A stretch of 64,000 nt of DNA, taken from contig NC_134137.1 of assembly GCF_033958435.1 (NCBI RefSeq), forward strand, positions 111,114,501 to 111,178,500, in the 5' to 3' direction. This document shows positions 10,838 through 21,185 of the stretch, one piece after another. The position numbers and the translations under genes were made by a program. Under the pieces are notes generated by a model that worked only from the letters and a program-made list of their open reading frames with translations, ran no database searches and had not been told where the DNA came from. This DNA comes from Carettochelys insculpta (Eukaryota > Chordata > Testudines > Carettochelyidae). How positions within the stretch are numbered: position 1 is the stretch's first letter; every line of letters begins with the position of its first letter.

Positions 10838-12333
10838 ATGGCCACCCAGCAGCCCCGCCAGCGCCCCCAGGGGACCCCCCCCAAGGAAGCCAGGGCAGCC
10901 AGCCCAGCCAGGCGGGCAGCCAGGCTGGCAAGCGGCATCGGGGCCCCTCCTGGACAGAGGCCGAGCTGCGGGACCTGCTGGGGCTCTGGAGCGAGGAGGA
11001 GGTGCTCCAGGTAATGGGGAGCAAGAGGCGGAACGCGGATGCGTTCGCTCGGCTGGCCGACGGCCTGGCTGCCCGGGGTCACCCTGCCCGCACTCCTGAT
11101 CACGTCAGCAACAGCAGCAGCAGCAGCATGTGATGGAGTCGGGGGAGTGCAAAAGGGAGACTCAGGCTAGATATGAGCAACAAGAGCCGAATAGCTCCCA
11201 GGGGCAAAGGATGATCCTGGGGCTACAGCTGGCATGTGACACCTCTGCCCTGAACAAAGAGGAGGGAGGAGCCGAGCTGGCTTTGAATTGGGGAGGGGGG
11301 AGGGCAGGGGCCACAGGTAGAGGCTAGGGGAAGGGAGAGCTGGAAGGCAGCCAGCCTGAGGAGGGGGAAAGCTACACCCCAGAGGGGCACCCCTTGGGCT
11401 CTTCTCCCCAGGACGGGTTGGAAGGACTGTCTCTTCTGACAGCTGGTGCTGTCACTCCTGGGAGAAACTGGGCATCTGTGGCCTAAGAAACCTCTCCTGT
11501 CAGACCCTGCTGAGTGAAGTGAGAGTCGCTCCCACCAGGGGACGGGGTGCAGTGCGGGGGGACCCCTGAACCCCATCCATCACAGCAGCATCTCCCAGGG
11601 ACGGGGATGGGGAACCTGCAGCACAGGGCTGGGGGGACAAAGGCCACAGCTCGGGGCCCACACTAACTCCTGTCTCCATTCTTCTTCCCCCCCTCCCCTC
11701 GTGTGTCCCGCAGCTGGGGGACCGGAAGGACCGGAAGAGAGCGCCGGCGAGGCATCAGTGGTCCCGGAGACCCCTCTTGGGCCATCGCTCCAGGCAAGCC
11801 CCTCGGCCGAAGACCGACCGGCCCCACGGCGGGCTAGACAGCGGACCCCGCGCCACCACCAGCCGACGGCGACGGACCCCTAGCTGCTGGCCATCCACCG
11901 TCGGCAGCTGGAGGTCGCGGAGCAGCACCTGCGGGTGGAGCAACACCACCTGCACCTTCAGGAGCGGGCACTGGCCTGGTGCCAAGTGGCATGGGGGGCC
12001 TACATGGAGACTTTCAACCGCCTGGTGGACTACCTGGCCCCCCATGCCGCGCCAGCCGCTGCAGCGCCCGCCCTGCCTGCTCCACCCGCCGCACCACCAG
12101 CTGCTCCGCACATCGCCGTCCCGTCCGCCGTTGCCCCGCCACCCACCACCAAGGGCCGGAGCGCCGAGGGACCCTGGAGCCAGCTGAGACTAGCCGGGCA
12201 TATCTTCCAGTCCGCCCCGCCCCCAGCCAGCCCCGGACAGGGCTGCGGCCACGGTGGGGCTCCCGGCCGCCCACGCCCAGTGCCGGACTTTAGGGGTGAG
12301 GGGCCCGGGATGTGGCCCCCCCCTTGTATATAG
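10838..12333 (+). pseudogene. Harbinger Myb/SANT-like DNA-binding protein, two exons, frameshifted
   Basis: Exon 1 starts at ATG 10838 (MATQQPRQRPQG). It loses frame in a C8 run at about 10876-10883 and then reads GPSWTEAELRDLLGLW and MGSKRRNADAFARLADGL, a Myb/SANT-like (trihelix) domain. A second exon probably begins after the acceptor TCCCGCAG near 11713. It reads through one in-frame TAG at 11881 into QLEVAEQHLRVEQHHL, a coiled coil, then an Ala/Pro-rich tail ending at 12333. In Harbingers this second protein binds the element ends and helps bring the transposase into the nucleus. The middle of the domain seen in sister copies (KVKELRQGY) is not found; unrelated sequence lies at 11140-11690. 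Confidence 0.7.
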
Positions 12334-12703
12334 TTGGGACTTATTAATTTGTGCCCCGCGTTTGCCCCGTTCCCCCCATGTAAATAGTTCTCCCCTTTAT
12401 CATCCCTGGTTTTCTTTTTATTAGTGAACAAACTTTTTTATTACTATTGTTTTATTTGTACATATTACTTTGGTTCCACACATGTTGTATATAGTTTGTT
12501 CTTGTTTTATTTATAGTTAAAAAAAAAAAGTTCTAAAAGAAAAAGCAGTTTAAGTTCAGCCACAAGTGCGTGCTGTCATTTGTCCAGGAAAAGTGGGAGG
12601 GGGGTGCGGTTGGGTGCTCCATGGTGTGGGCGTTGGGGCAGTGAGTGTGGTGGAGGAAGGGGTGGGCAGTGGGGGGCCTGGCAGAGTTCACCCCGCGGCC
12701 TCA

Positions 12704-13282
12704 TCATCGAACAATCAGGGGGATGTTGTTGGGGCCCGCATCCAGGCGGGTCAGGAGACATCTCCAGCGTCCTTTCAGGCAGCCAAATGAGCGCTCCACC
12801 ACCTGGCGCGCGTGGTTCAGGTGCTGGTTGAAGCGCTCCTGGCTAGCGGAGAGATGGCCCGTGTACGGGTGCATGAGCCAGGGCCGGAGGGGGTATGCCT
12901 TATCTGCGATGACGCAGAGGGGCATGGTGGTGTCCCCCAGAGGGATCTCCCGCTGGGGGACGTAGGTCCCCGCCTCCAGCCGGCGGCACAGGCCCGAGTT
13001 CCGGAAAACCCGGGCGTCGTGGATGCTGCCAGGCCAGCCCACATAAATGTCCTGGAAACGGCCCCAGCTGTCCACAAAGGCCTGGAGGACCACAGAATGG
13101 TAGCCCTTGCGATTTATGTAGCGTCCTCCACTGTGATGCGGGGCACGGATGGGGATGTGAGTCCCATCCAGAGCCCCGAAGCAATTGGGGAAGCCCAGGG
13201 TGGCAAAGGCCGCGATGGTGGCATCTGGGTCCCCCAGCCTCATGAGCCTGTGCAGGAGCATGGCATTGATGGCACGCACAAC
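12704..13282 (-). pseudogene. Harbinger DDE transposase, catalytic exon open and triad intact
   Basis: An uninterrupted 192-codon exon begins after the acceptor TTTCCCTGCAG (minus strand) at 13282 and reads VVRAINAMLL. It carries all three DDE-superfamily blocks of the HARBI1/PIF type: FGALDGTHIPI (first Asp), GSIHDARVF (second Asp) and VVERSFGCLKGRW (Glu). It stops at 12704-12706, shortly after NNIPLIVR, so the last ~50 residues seen in sister copies are missing. The upstream N-terminal exon, present in the other two elements, is absent because the element is truncated at about 13404. It is open but not expressible as a whole transposase. Product role: cut-and-paste excision and integration at 3-bp targets. 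Confidence 0.8.
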
Positions 13283-13404
13283 CTGCAGGGAAAGCACATG
13301 GGACAGCACCAATGAGGGGTGAGCAGGGTGTGCGTGGCCCTGCCCTGCCCTCCCCTTCTCTCCCCTGCCCTGCCCTCCTCTGCCCTGCCCTGCCCAACTT
13401 GGGT

Positions 13405-13625
13405 AAAGTGCCTGATGAGCGCAATTGAGCTTTCTTCTGCTTCAGCGACTCCAGCGAGTCTCCAGGATTTCCTGGGTGCACATTTGCGAAATGCTCTCAG
13501 AGTCTGGCAGCCCTCATGTTATCATTACAGAGAACTTTTGCACATAAAAAGCACTGAGGTTTTTCAAAACAGCACGTGAACCCTAATTTCACATAATCCT
13601 CACTGTATTTCATCTTCTTTGACAT
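13405..13625 (-). pseudogene. hAT transposase N-terminus with BED zinc finger
   Basis: From ATG 13625 the frame reads MSKKMKYSEDYVKLGF, then the C-x2-C half (CFLC) and the H-x4-H half (HFANVH) of a BED finger. This is the DNA-binding domain of hAT transposases and of the ZBED-like host proteins derived from them. A single TGA at 13497-13499, inside the finger and in a context that suggests a CGA-to-TGA change, breaks the ORF. The frame then stays open into the joined Harbinger. The frame is also open upstream to 13934, but nothing there looks like protein. Confidence 0.65.
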
Positions 13626-14267
13626 TTTCTCGTCTTCTGGAGGGGACACAAAAATGTAAACTAAACTATTGATCGTGGTAGAGTTAAACGCAAAAACAAC
13701 TACCCGTGCCGAAGACAGACTGCGAACTGAACCAGTGCGTGTGGGCAAAGTACACAACAATACGGCACGATGCAAGAGAAAGTGGTATGCCTGACCTTGA
13801 ACAGGCATAATCGTGGCACAGGATGTGTGTGAAGATTGCAGGAATTCTATAAATGTGCAATGTTGTGTCTGCCCTAATTTTTTAAAAGTGTCAGCCTTGA
13901 GGAAAAAAATATCACCTCTTTTTGCATCAGCCAATCAAAATGTAATGCTGTTAGCAAGATGTTAGTTTCTGTCGTAACCAGTTTAAAGCAGTTTGGTGGA
14001 ATATAGTCGAATAGCTCTAATGGTGAAAGTAGACATTATTCTCTTAAGTATCTGATCTCACCCCAAGTTCCCCTATATTTAATTAATAAGCAATTAATGT
14101 TAATAATTTTAATTCATAATATTAATTACAAATAATTCTAAACTTTAGAATTTTATACAGTGAGAAAGCAATTGCAATAATTTTTCTGGGAGGCACCTCA
14201 CACCTCCCTTGTATCCCTTCTGCACCTCCCCTGGGGAGGCACACCCCACAGGTTAAGAACCCCTGGT
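13405..14267 (-). mobile_element. 5' end of a hAT DNA transposon
   Basis: Read on the minus strand, a hAT-type end (CAGGGGTTCTTAACCTG) lies at 14267. It is followed about 640 bp later by the start of a BED-finger transposase. The rest of the transposase and the other TIR are missing; the element ends where the Harbinger at 10412-13404 begins. That the TIR and the ORF belong to one element is inferred from order and spacing. Confidence 0.55.
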
Positions 14268-14472
14268 TTACACATTTTCTTTCGTAGACGCTTTTGAGAG
14301 GGGGCACTCTTCCTGAAATGAAAAACGAAGAGCAATTTCGAAAGGAGCACTGCATTCTTTCAATTTACTTTCAAAAGAACACTTTTTGTGTGTAGATGCT
14401 TCATGGAATCCTTCGGAAGAGCCCCCTTCTTTCAAAAATCTTTCGAAAGAACTTGCTAGTGCAGATGCAGCC
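14268..14472. mobile_element. Short Harbinger-like MITE remnant
   Basis: TCGTAGACG near 14282 and GTGCAGATGCAGCC at 14459-14472 look like decayed copies of the common TIR. Between them are TTTCGAAAG-type motifs shared with 50447-50768. The left edge is unclear and no duplication is visible. Confidence 0.4.
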
Positions 14473-14834
14473 AATGAAATTAAATTCAAGTTGGAAAAAT
14501 GCATACTAGAGCATTGGAAGAAAGATAATCTAACAGAGATCAGATTCAGTGGAAGAGGGTACTCAGAAAGCTATAATGCCAAAGAGACACAAGAAAGGTA
14601 GGGGAGATGAGCTTGTAATTTTCTAACAGGAAAAATATCTGTGCCAATATAAACTTTACAAATAGAAGCATTGCATCAGTAATGATCGTCAGACTGTAGA
14701 TGACACTGCAACTAGACTGTGGTACCTAGTTAGGGGTACTTTAATAACAGAAAGATTATGAATTGGATAAATTCAGAGAAATCAGTAAAGTTATTAATAT
14801 AGTAGCAATGTGTAATTCTGACAGACCTGGCATG

Positions 14835-14904
14835 CTAGTCCTAGGGATAGAACCTGCAAGTAGAGGGTCTAAAGTCCAGCATTCTACCACATGAGCTAAA
14901 GGCC
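14835..14904 (-). repeat. tRNA-like sequence (SINE head or tRNA pseudogene)
   Basis: The minus strand reads TTTAGCTCATGTGGTAGA (box A-like), then an anticodon-arm-like CTGGACTTTAGACCC, then GGTTCTATCCC (box B-like). The acceptor stem pairs poorly and no CCA is seen. It is therefore not called a functional tRNA. A tRNAscan-SE run would decide. Confidence 0.45.
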
Positions 14905-15284
14905 AGCTAGCTCTCAGCTAAGGCTGTAGAACAGAGACTTCACCCACCCCAGATGAGGTCTCAATGCCTCTGAGTACTACAAACAGTAAACTTTGATATT
15001 ATGGTAGCTCCTATAGGGGCTAATATGTGGTGGCTGAGTGAGGATGGAAGGTATACAAACATGGTAAAGACACAATCCTTGCCTTCCAATCTAGAGACAG
15101 GATGGAGACCTAATTTATGAGGGATGACGTAAATATGTTTATCTTGGTCAAATATCAAAGCCAAGATATGACTGCAGCATACAAATATTTTAAGAATGCA
15201 AACACCAAAAAGAGAGATGATTTAATGTGATCCAAGGGTGTATATCTAGGAACAATTGTGCAAAAGCAATGAAGGAATATGTAA

Positions 15285-15713
15285 GCAATGAAAATTATTA
15301 AGAGGCTGGAGCACATGACCTATGAGGAGAAGCTGAGATATTTGGGCTTATTTAGTTTGCAGAAGAGAAGACTGAGGGAAGATTTGATAGCAGCCTTCAA
15401 CCTCCTGAAAGGGGGCTCTAAAGGGGATGGAGAGAGAAACTGTTCTCAATGGAGGCAGACGGCAGAACAAGGAGCAATGGTCTGAAGTTACAGAGGAAGA
15501 GGTATAGGTTGGGTATTAGGAAAAACTATTTCAACAGGAGGGTGGCGAAGCATTGGAATATGTTACCAAGACAGGTGGTGGAGTCACCATCCCTAGAGGT
15601 TTTTAAGTCCCGGCTGGGATGATTTAGTTGGGGTTGCGCCTGCTTTAGGCAGGGGGCTGGACTGGATGACCTCCTAAGTCCCTTCCAGCCCTAGAATTTT
15701 ATGATTCTGTGAT
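15285..15713 (+). mobile_element. CR1 LINE 3' end
   Basis: The sequence reads the C-terminal CR1 ORF2 block ([19 protein letters not shown]), then the 3' UTR with CTGGACTGGATGACCTCC. It ends in the short direct repeats (ATTTTATGATTCTGTGAT) typical of CR1 tails. Frame breaks make it a dead 5'-truncated copy, the usual CR1 state. Confidence 0.85.
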
Positions 15714-16113
15714 GAGGATGACCTAAAATGTTATTCATCATGGCTACGTCTACATTAGGACACTACACTGAAGTAGCCTATTTCAAAGTAGCAACATTGA
15801 AATAGGCCACTTCAATCTGTATCGTCCATATATCCTCCAGGGCTGCTGCCGTCAACGTTCAATGTCGAAGTAGTGACAGGGAATGTCGAAAGTAGCTGCA
15901 CCAGAAGGAAATGTGGAGCGTCCACACACACAAGTGCTCCCTGTCGAAATAAGGGGTCAGGAAAGCCTGTGGACGGGGTCACAGGCTGAACTAGCCCTTC
16001 CAGGGCAACAGCAAGCTGCTCCTTTAAAGGGCCCCTTCCAGACACACCTGGCCTGCACAGCATGAGGTCTGCAGAGCGCTAGCCACACTCTCACAGACCA
16101 ACACACAGCAGCT

Positions 16114-17450
16114 ATGGACCTCCAGCAGCAGCAACAGCAGTAGCAGCACCTGGACGCCTTCCAGGTTGTCACCCAGGGAGCACGAACCCTGCTAAGTGCT
16201 GCATGGCAGGCCTTCTGGCATGGGAGCCCTCCCCGGGGCAGATGGAGATGCCCCTGACCACCAGGCTCCCGTGTTCCTCCCCTGCCAGGTGCTCCGCCGA
16301 CTCTGGAGCTACCCCACCAGCTCCGAGTGGTGGGAGCAGCTGGTCATGGGGGAGTGGGCGATGACCAGTGACTGCGGAACTTCCGCATGCACCAGCAGAG
16401 ATTCCTGGAGCTCTTCCAGTGGCTCACCCCCACACTGAGGCACCAGGACACCCGGATGTGGCGTGCCCTCCCTGTGGAGAAGAGGGTCGCAATAGCTGTC
16501 TGGAAACTGGCCATTCCAGACAGCTACTGATCCATGGGACACCAGTTTGGAGTGGGAAAGGCCACAGTTGGGGCCATCATCATGGAGGTAAGGAGGCCCA
16601 GGCACGCACCCACTGGGGGACGGGGAGGCCAGGAAAGGGGCGGTTTGTGGGGCTGGGGAGGGAGGGGTGCCGGGGAGGGAGTGGCTGGGAGGGGGTGTAC
16701 CTGGGGAGGTGCCTGGGAGAGGGGCCTGGGGGAAGGGGCCTGGGGCACCCTACACACCTTCATGGGCACTTGTGTCCCCTCCCCACAGGTGGTCCGTGTG
16801 CTCAATGCCATGCTGCTCCAGGGGGTCGTCTGAGTCAGGGACCTGGATGCAGCCATCTCCGGATTTGCTGCCAGGGAGTTCCCAAACTGCTTTGGGTCTC
16901 TGGACGGGACCCACATCCCCATTCACGCCCCGGACCACAGCAGGGGAAGATACATCAACTGGAGGGGCTACTACTTCATGGTCCTGCAGGCCATGGTGCA
17001 CAGCCAGGGCCGCTTCCAGGATGTCTATGTGGGCTGGCCCGGCTGTACGCATGATGCCCGTGTCTTCCCAAACTTGGGCCTGTGCCTCCGGCTGGAGGCA
17101 GGGACCTACATCCCCGAGAGGAAGATCCCTCTGGGGGGACACCACTGTGCCTCTTTGCCTTGTGGCGGACGCGGCCTACCCCATCCAGCCATGGCTCATG
17201 TGCCAGTACACCGGCCACCACACTGCCAACCAGGAGCGGTTCAACACCTGACTGAACCACACCCGCCAGGTTGCGGAGAGGACCTTTGGCCGCCTGAAAG
17301 GCTGCTAGTGGTGCCTGCTTGCTCACCTGGATGTCAGCTTCCAGAACATCCCCCAGGTTGTGGGCATGTGCTGCATGCTCTACAACATTGTGGAAACAAG
17401 AGGCAGGCCTTCGTCCAGGGATGGGCAGTTGAAGCTGGCACGGGCTTCCC
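16114..17450 (+). pseudogene. Harbinger transposase, two exons, several stops
   Basis: Exon 1 from ATG 16114 (MDLQQQQQQ) reads through the helical N-terminal domain (RFLELFQWLTP, ALPVEKRVAIAVWKLA, GHQFGVGKATVGAIIMEV) with in-frame stops, one early at about 16141. After a ~200-bp intron ending CCCCACAG, exon 2 (from about 16790) reads VVRVLNAMLL, FGSLDGTHIPI (first Asp) and GCTHDARVF (second Asp). The frame is then lost near 17140. The Glu block survives in another frame near 17275. It is dead, but a good template for the domain order missing from the 12704-13282 copy. Confidence 0.75.
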
Positions 17451-17759
17451 CCAGCCGGCTGCTGCACCCAGTCGCCAGGCCCATGTGAGGGGGTACGGGT
17501 CCGCGAGGCCCATTTTGATCAGGGAGACCTCTGAGCACCTCCCTGGCCTTCCCCGGAGGGCCCCACACACACCGCCCGCACTGCCCGTACACCGCCCCCA
17601 CCCCATCCCCCAACAAGCACACGTCTCAGGTTCTTTGCAAAATAAACTGTGGGTATTGAAACCCGATAAACTGTGTTATGTCCACTACAAAAACTGGACC
17701 CAATGTACAAAGGAGGACAACTATATACAAGGGGCTCCTCGGCCATGGTGTCAAGGGTG

Positions 17760-18599
17760 GCTGGGAGGGAGGAGGTGTCCTGGGGGCCCAGGATGTCCCT
17801 GAGCTCCCTGTAATAGGGGCAAGCAGTGGAGGCAGCCCCAGACTGGCTGGCCAAGTCCCGGGACCAGGCGTAACCCTGCCACAACTCCTTCACCTTGCTC
17901 TGGATGTGATCGGGGCTACGTCTACACGAGACCCAAACTTCGAAATGGCCATGCAAATGGCCATTTCGAAGTTTACTAATGAAGCACTGAAATGCATATT
18001 CAGCGCTTCATTAGCATGCGGGCGGCCACGGCACTTCGAAATTGACGTGGCTTGCTGCCACGCGTCTCATCCAGACAAGGCTCCTTTTCAAATGGACCCC
18101 GCCTACTTCGAAGTCCCCTTATTCCCATGAGCTCATGGGAATAAGGGGACTTCAAAGTAGGTGGGGTCCTTTCGAAAAGGAGCCCCGTCGGGACGAGACG
18201 CGCGGCGGCAAGCCACATCAATTTTGAAGTGCCACTGCCGCCCGCATGCTAATGAGGCGCTGAATATGCATTTCAGCGCTTCATTAGTAAACTTCGAAAT
18301 GGCCATTTGTGTGGCCATTTCGAAGTTTGGGGCTCATGTAGACATGGCCCTGGAGTGCAGGCGGGGTGACCCCGGGCGGCCAGGCCCTCAGCCAGTTGGA
18401 TGAACGCTTCCGCATTCTGCCACTTGCTCCCCATCACGTGGAGCACCTCCTCCTCACCCCAGAGCCCCAGCAGATCTCGGAGCTCAGCCTCTGACCTGGA
18501 GGGGCCCTGCCTCTTTTTGGCCCCCCCTTTGGCTGCCGGGGGTGCCTGGGTCCCCTTGGGGGAGTCCTGGGGGCATTCTGGGGGCTGGCTGGCTGCCAT
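17760..18599 (-). pseudogene. Harbinger Myb/SANT-like gene split by a MITE
   Basis: From ATG 18599 (MAASQPPECPQ) the minus strand reads the Myb/SANT-like block (EAELRDLLGLWGEEEV, MGSKWQNAEAF) up to GHPACTP. The MITE at 17914-18349 then intervenes. The reading resumes with DHIQSKVKELWQGYAW and ACPYYRELRDILGP. Removing the MITE and one 3-bp duplication joins the frame exactly (T-P-D-H-I). The gene was therefore intact at this point when the MITE landed. Role: the DNA-binding partner protein of the transposase. Confidence 0.75.
17914..18349. mobile_element. 436-bp Harbinger MITE nested in a Harbinger gene
   Basis: The ends are GGCTACGTCTACACGAG and the complement of GGCCATGTCTACATGAG. They are followed inward by AACTTCGAAATGGCCATG on the left, with an equivalent stretch mirrored on the right. 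Flanking triplets are CGG (17911-17913) and CTG (18350-18352), one mismatch apart. It lies within the Myb-like coding sequence of the family B element. It is the same family as 5751-6137. Confidence 0.82.
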
Positions 18600-19033
18600 G
18601 TGTGGCGGGTGGTGGTTCGGGGCCTCTGGAGGGCTTGCAGGGCTATCACAGGCATGTGCTACTGCCTGCACACACTCAGCTTCCTGCCACAGGAAATCCA
18701 GGTCGGTGGTTCTTTAAGGGCTGTTGCGTGTAGGGACCATAGAGCCCCGCAGTGGCTGGACAGAATGTCTCAACCCCTCAGTTGATTGCCACCATGGAGG
18801 ACCCTGCTATTTCAAAGTAGCAGGACGCGGATCATCTACACACACCCTACTTCAATGTTGAACATCGAAGTTGGGCACTATTACCATCTTCAGATAGGAA
18901 TAGTGATTTCGACATCTTGCCTAACGTCAATCTCAACGTCAAAATAGCGCACAGCATGTGTAGATGCGACAGGTGCTATTTCAATGCTGTGCTGGCTACT
19001 TCGAAGTAGCCAGCTAGTTTAGACGCACCCCAT

Positions 19034-20699
19034 ATGAGAATATACTACCAATCCCAAAAAATCTGACACATTATCTCCCAGATGAATGAATATTTCAGAT
19101 CTTATTCAAATACATGTTTACAGCCAATTCTTATTCAGTAAAGTAAAATTTATTAAAAAAAAGAAAGTGAGAGTCTGTATTGGCTGAAAGAGATCAGCAC
19201 ATATGCACACATGAATACAGTTCTGAGAAAAATTTCTTAGCAGAGATGTTGATGTTTGTAGTTGCAAAGAGTACTTGTAGAATTAGTTAATAAGTTATAG
19301 TCCATTGTCTATATTCAGGGTGATCCAGATGGGACTGGAGATCTCAATGTTATGATTTAGAGTTTCCCCTGGTAAAGCATCAAGTAGATCTGAGATAAAA
19401 AGCAGCAGGTCCCAATGGTCTTTATATAGTCCCTGGCATCTCTTCACAATTCAGTCTTTAGGTGAATAACAGGTAATCACAGAGACATCCAAATGGACCT
19501 ATTTCATAGTTATCACCATTAATAAACTATATGGATTAACACAAAGTAATTGCCCATTATTCATAGAGGATTTGTTATACACTTCCAAGAGAAATGAATG
19601 CAGTATAGACAGAAACTGTTTACACTGTTAGCCTCCAACATTGTATATATATAAACTCACAAAAATACATATATTATCTACCAGTCTGTCCCTGAAGGTT
19701 GGGTCATTTATGATGCAGGATGTTTAACCCTTTCTGCCCATGTGTCACATTGATATATTACACCTTTACATAGCTTCTCGGGGAAAATGGTGGAAGCCCC
19801 ATAATTCTGAGTAATTGCAACCTAGACTGCACAAAGTAATAGCTAACAGAGAAAGCAATCTCTCATTGGTAGGTGGTGGCATTAAATAACCTAAAAAGTG
19901 TTTGCCTTCTCTAATTTTTATCATTGTCAAAATTAATTTGATGTGGAATCTTAAATTCAGAATACACAAGGAATTTGCTACCCATCACTCCTTCCCCTCC
20001 TCACTTCCTAGCCACATTCTGTGCATGCAGCTGAAGCCTTAGGCACATCCCCAGCTCTGATAGTCTGCCAGCATAGGAATCTGCAAGCCTATCACTCCTG
20101 GTGGTAATAGTAGTTGTTGCACATTGCTATGGTACACAAGAGATATTGCTTTTCCACTGTTGCTGAGTTTTGTTTTTGTTTTTCATCTTCTTTCTCAGCT
20201 GCAACAACAATTCTCTTTCACCTTTCAAACTTCAAACTCATCAAGTTTTAAAATAGCTACAAGAGCAGTTTCAATGCAAGTTTAAACCAGTTATGAACAT
20301 TAATGGTGTTGACACCTCAATGGATTATATTATCATTCGGTGCTCAACAACAGAACAGCATGGTCATAGACTTTGGGCAGTTCTGAATCTAACTGGAGCT
20401 ATAAACCTTGGGGACATTATTTCCAAATGAAGGTGTAAACCCTGATAAGAGGAAGATTTCAGCCACTGAAATGATGTCATATACCCGCCTCAAAGAAAGA
20501 TGTCATATAGTTCTTAGGAATGGTTATCCTAGAAAACTCATACCTAACGTAGCTATCAAAGCAACAGCTTTAAGAAAATTCTTAATGTCCTTGGTGTGCA
20601 GAACAAGAGGAATCATGGGACAGTTTAAAATTACTAATGCAAGAACCAACTGAAGTTCTGTGTACCAGGAAGGCTTACTAAAGTCTCAGCAGATGTTGT
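19034..20699. other. Intergenic DNA with no gene seen
   Basis: Unremarkable AT-rich sequence. The open frame at 20408-20653 lies just upstream of a LINE 3' fragment and could belong to it, but I recognise no domain. Confidence 0.45.
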
Positions 20700-21012
20700 A
20701 CAGTATGGGTCAGGTGCAGTAATTTTTCAGAGGTATGAGGATTTGATGTTCAGATGTTCAGAGAAGAAAGTGGAGATGGCTAGGCCACACTCAGAATATC
20801 ATCATCCAGAATATTTCTTCAAACTCTCACATGGAACTTGCAAGGAAAACGCAAAAGAGGAAGACCTCAGATAACATGGAGAAAATCTACTGAGACTGAA
20901 GGAGAACATCTGGGGTACTCCTGGACTCAGCTAGAAGTTTTGTCTGGAAATGGAGTGAAGTGGAGGATACTTGTAGATGACCTATGCTCCACTCAGAGTA
21001 CAGGGGTTTAAT
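20700..21012 (+). pseudogene. LINE ORF2 C-terminal fragment (RTE-like)
   Basis: In two adjoining frames the sequence reads RWLGH, then GKRKRGRPQITWRKS and a final DDLCSTQS. This is the characteristic RTE-like LINE C-terminus (RRWLGH...GKRKRGRP..TWR...LCS). A frameshift separates the blocks. It may be the same LINE type as at 1-2524 but is a separate copy. Confidence 0.65.
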
Positions 21013-21026
21013 TCAGACATGAGGAT

Positions 21027-21185
21027 TGTTGGCAACCTGTGACATATGCATCCAAATCACTGACTAAGGCATACACAGCTTAGAAATAGCTTTTAGGAAT
21101 ATTATTTCCCTGTGAGAAATGAAATCATTACATTTATGGCAGCATAGTGAAAGTTGAAACAGACCACAGGGCCCTGATAGCATTA
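21027..21185 (+). pseudogene. Gypsy-type LTR retrotransposon RNase H fragment
   Basis: Directly after the LINE fragment, the plus strand reads QPVTYASKSLT, a stop and indel, then IYGSIVKVETDHRAL. This is the order of the RNase H domain of Ty3/Gypsy pol (PVAYASR.LT...YIYG..V.VETDH). One in-frame stop and a short frame slip disable it. No LTR was seen nearby, so it is an isolated internal remnant. Confidence 0.65.

Larger units (their letters stand above)
10412..13404. mobile_element. Two-gene Harbinger transposon (family A), right end missing
   Basis: The left end (GCCGTGTCTACACGTGCATG) and first ~280 bp match the 711-bp MITEs at 2528 and 32482. Inside are a Myb/SANT-like gene on the plus strand and a DDE transposase exon on the minus strand, tail to tail. 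The element stops in a (CCCTG)n-rich run near 13340-13400, where it abuts a hAT remnant. The transposase N-terminal exon and the right TIR are therefore absent. This is the best candidate here for the autonomous parent of the family A MITEs. Confidence 0.8.
15742..19030. mobile_element. Complete two-gene Harbinger transposon (family B, copy 1)
   Basis: The left TIR is GGCTACGTCTACATTAGG and the right end is the complement of GGGTGCGTCTAAACTAG. CAT is duplicated on both sides (15739-15741 and 19031-19033). Inside, a transposase gene (plus) and a Myb/SANT-like gene (minus) converge. A 436-bp MITE sits inside the Myb gene. Both genes are broken. The related copy at 35931-39900 lies in the opposite orientation. 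Confidence 0.88.

Noticed and set aside
12704..13282. Domesticated HARBI1-type host gene
   Set aside because: The exon sits between its own transposon end and a Myb-like partner, lacks the N-terminal exon and ends early. It is a transposon copy, not the host gene.
13626..13934. Extension of the BED-finger protein upstream to 13934
   Set aside because: The frame is open but the sequence shows no protein-like pattern, and the BED family normally starts close to the finger; treated as 5' untranslated sequence of the hAT.
14835..14904. Functional tRNA gene
   Set aside because: Boxes A and B are present but the acceptor stem pairs poorly and the box B lacks the invariant bases; kept only as a tRNA-like repeat.
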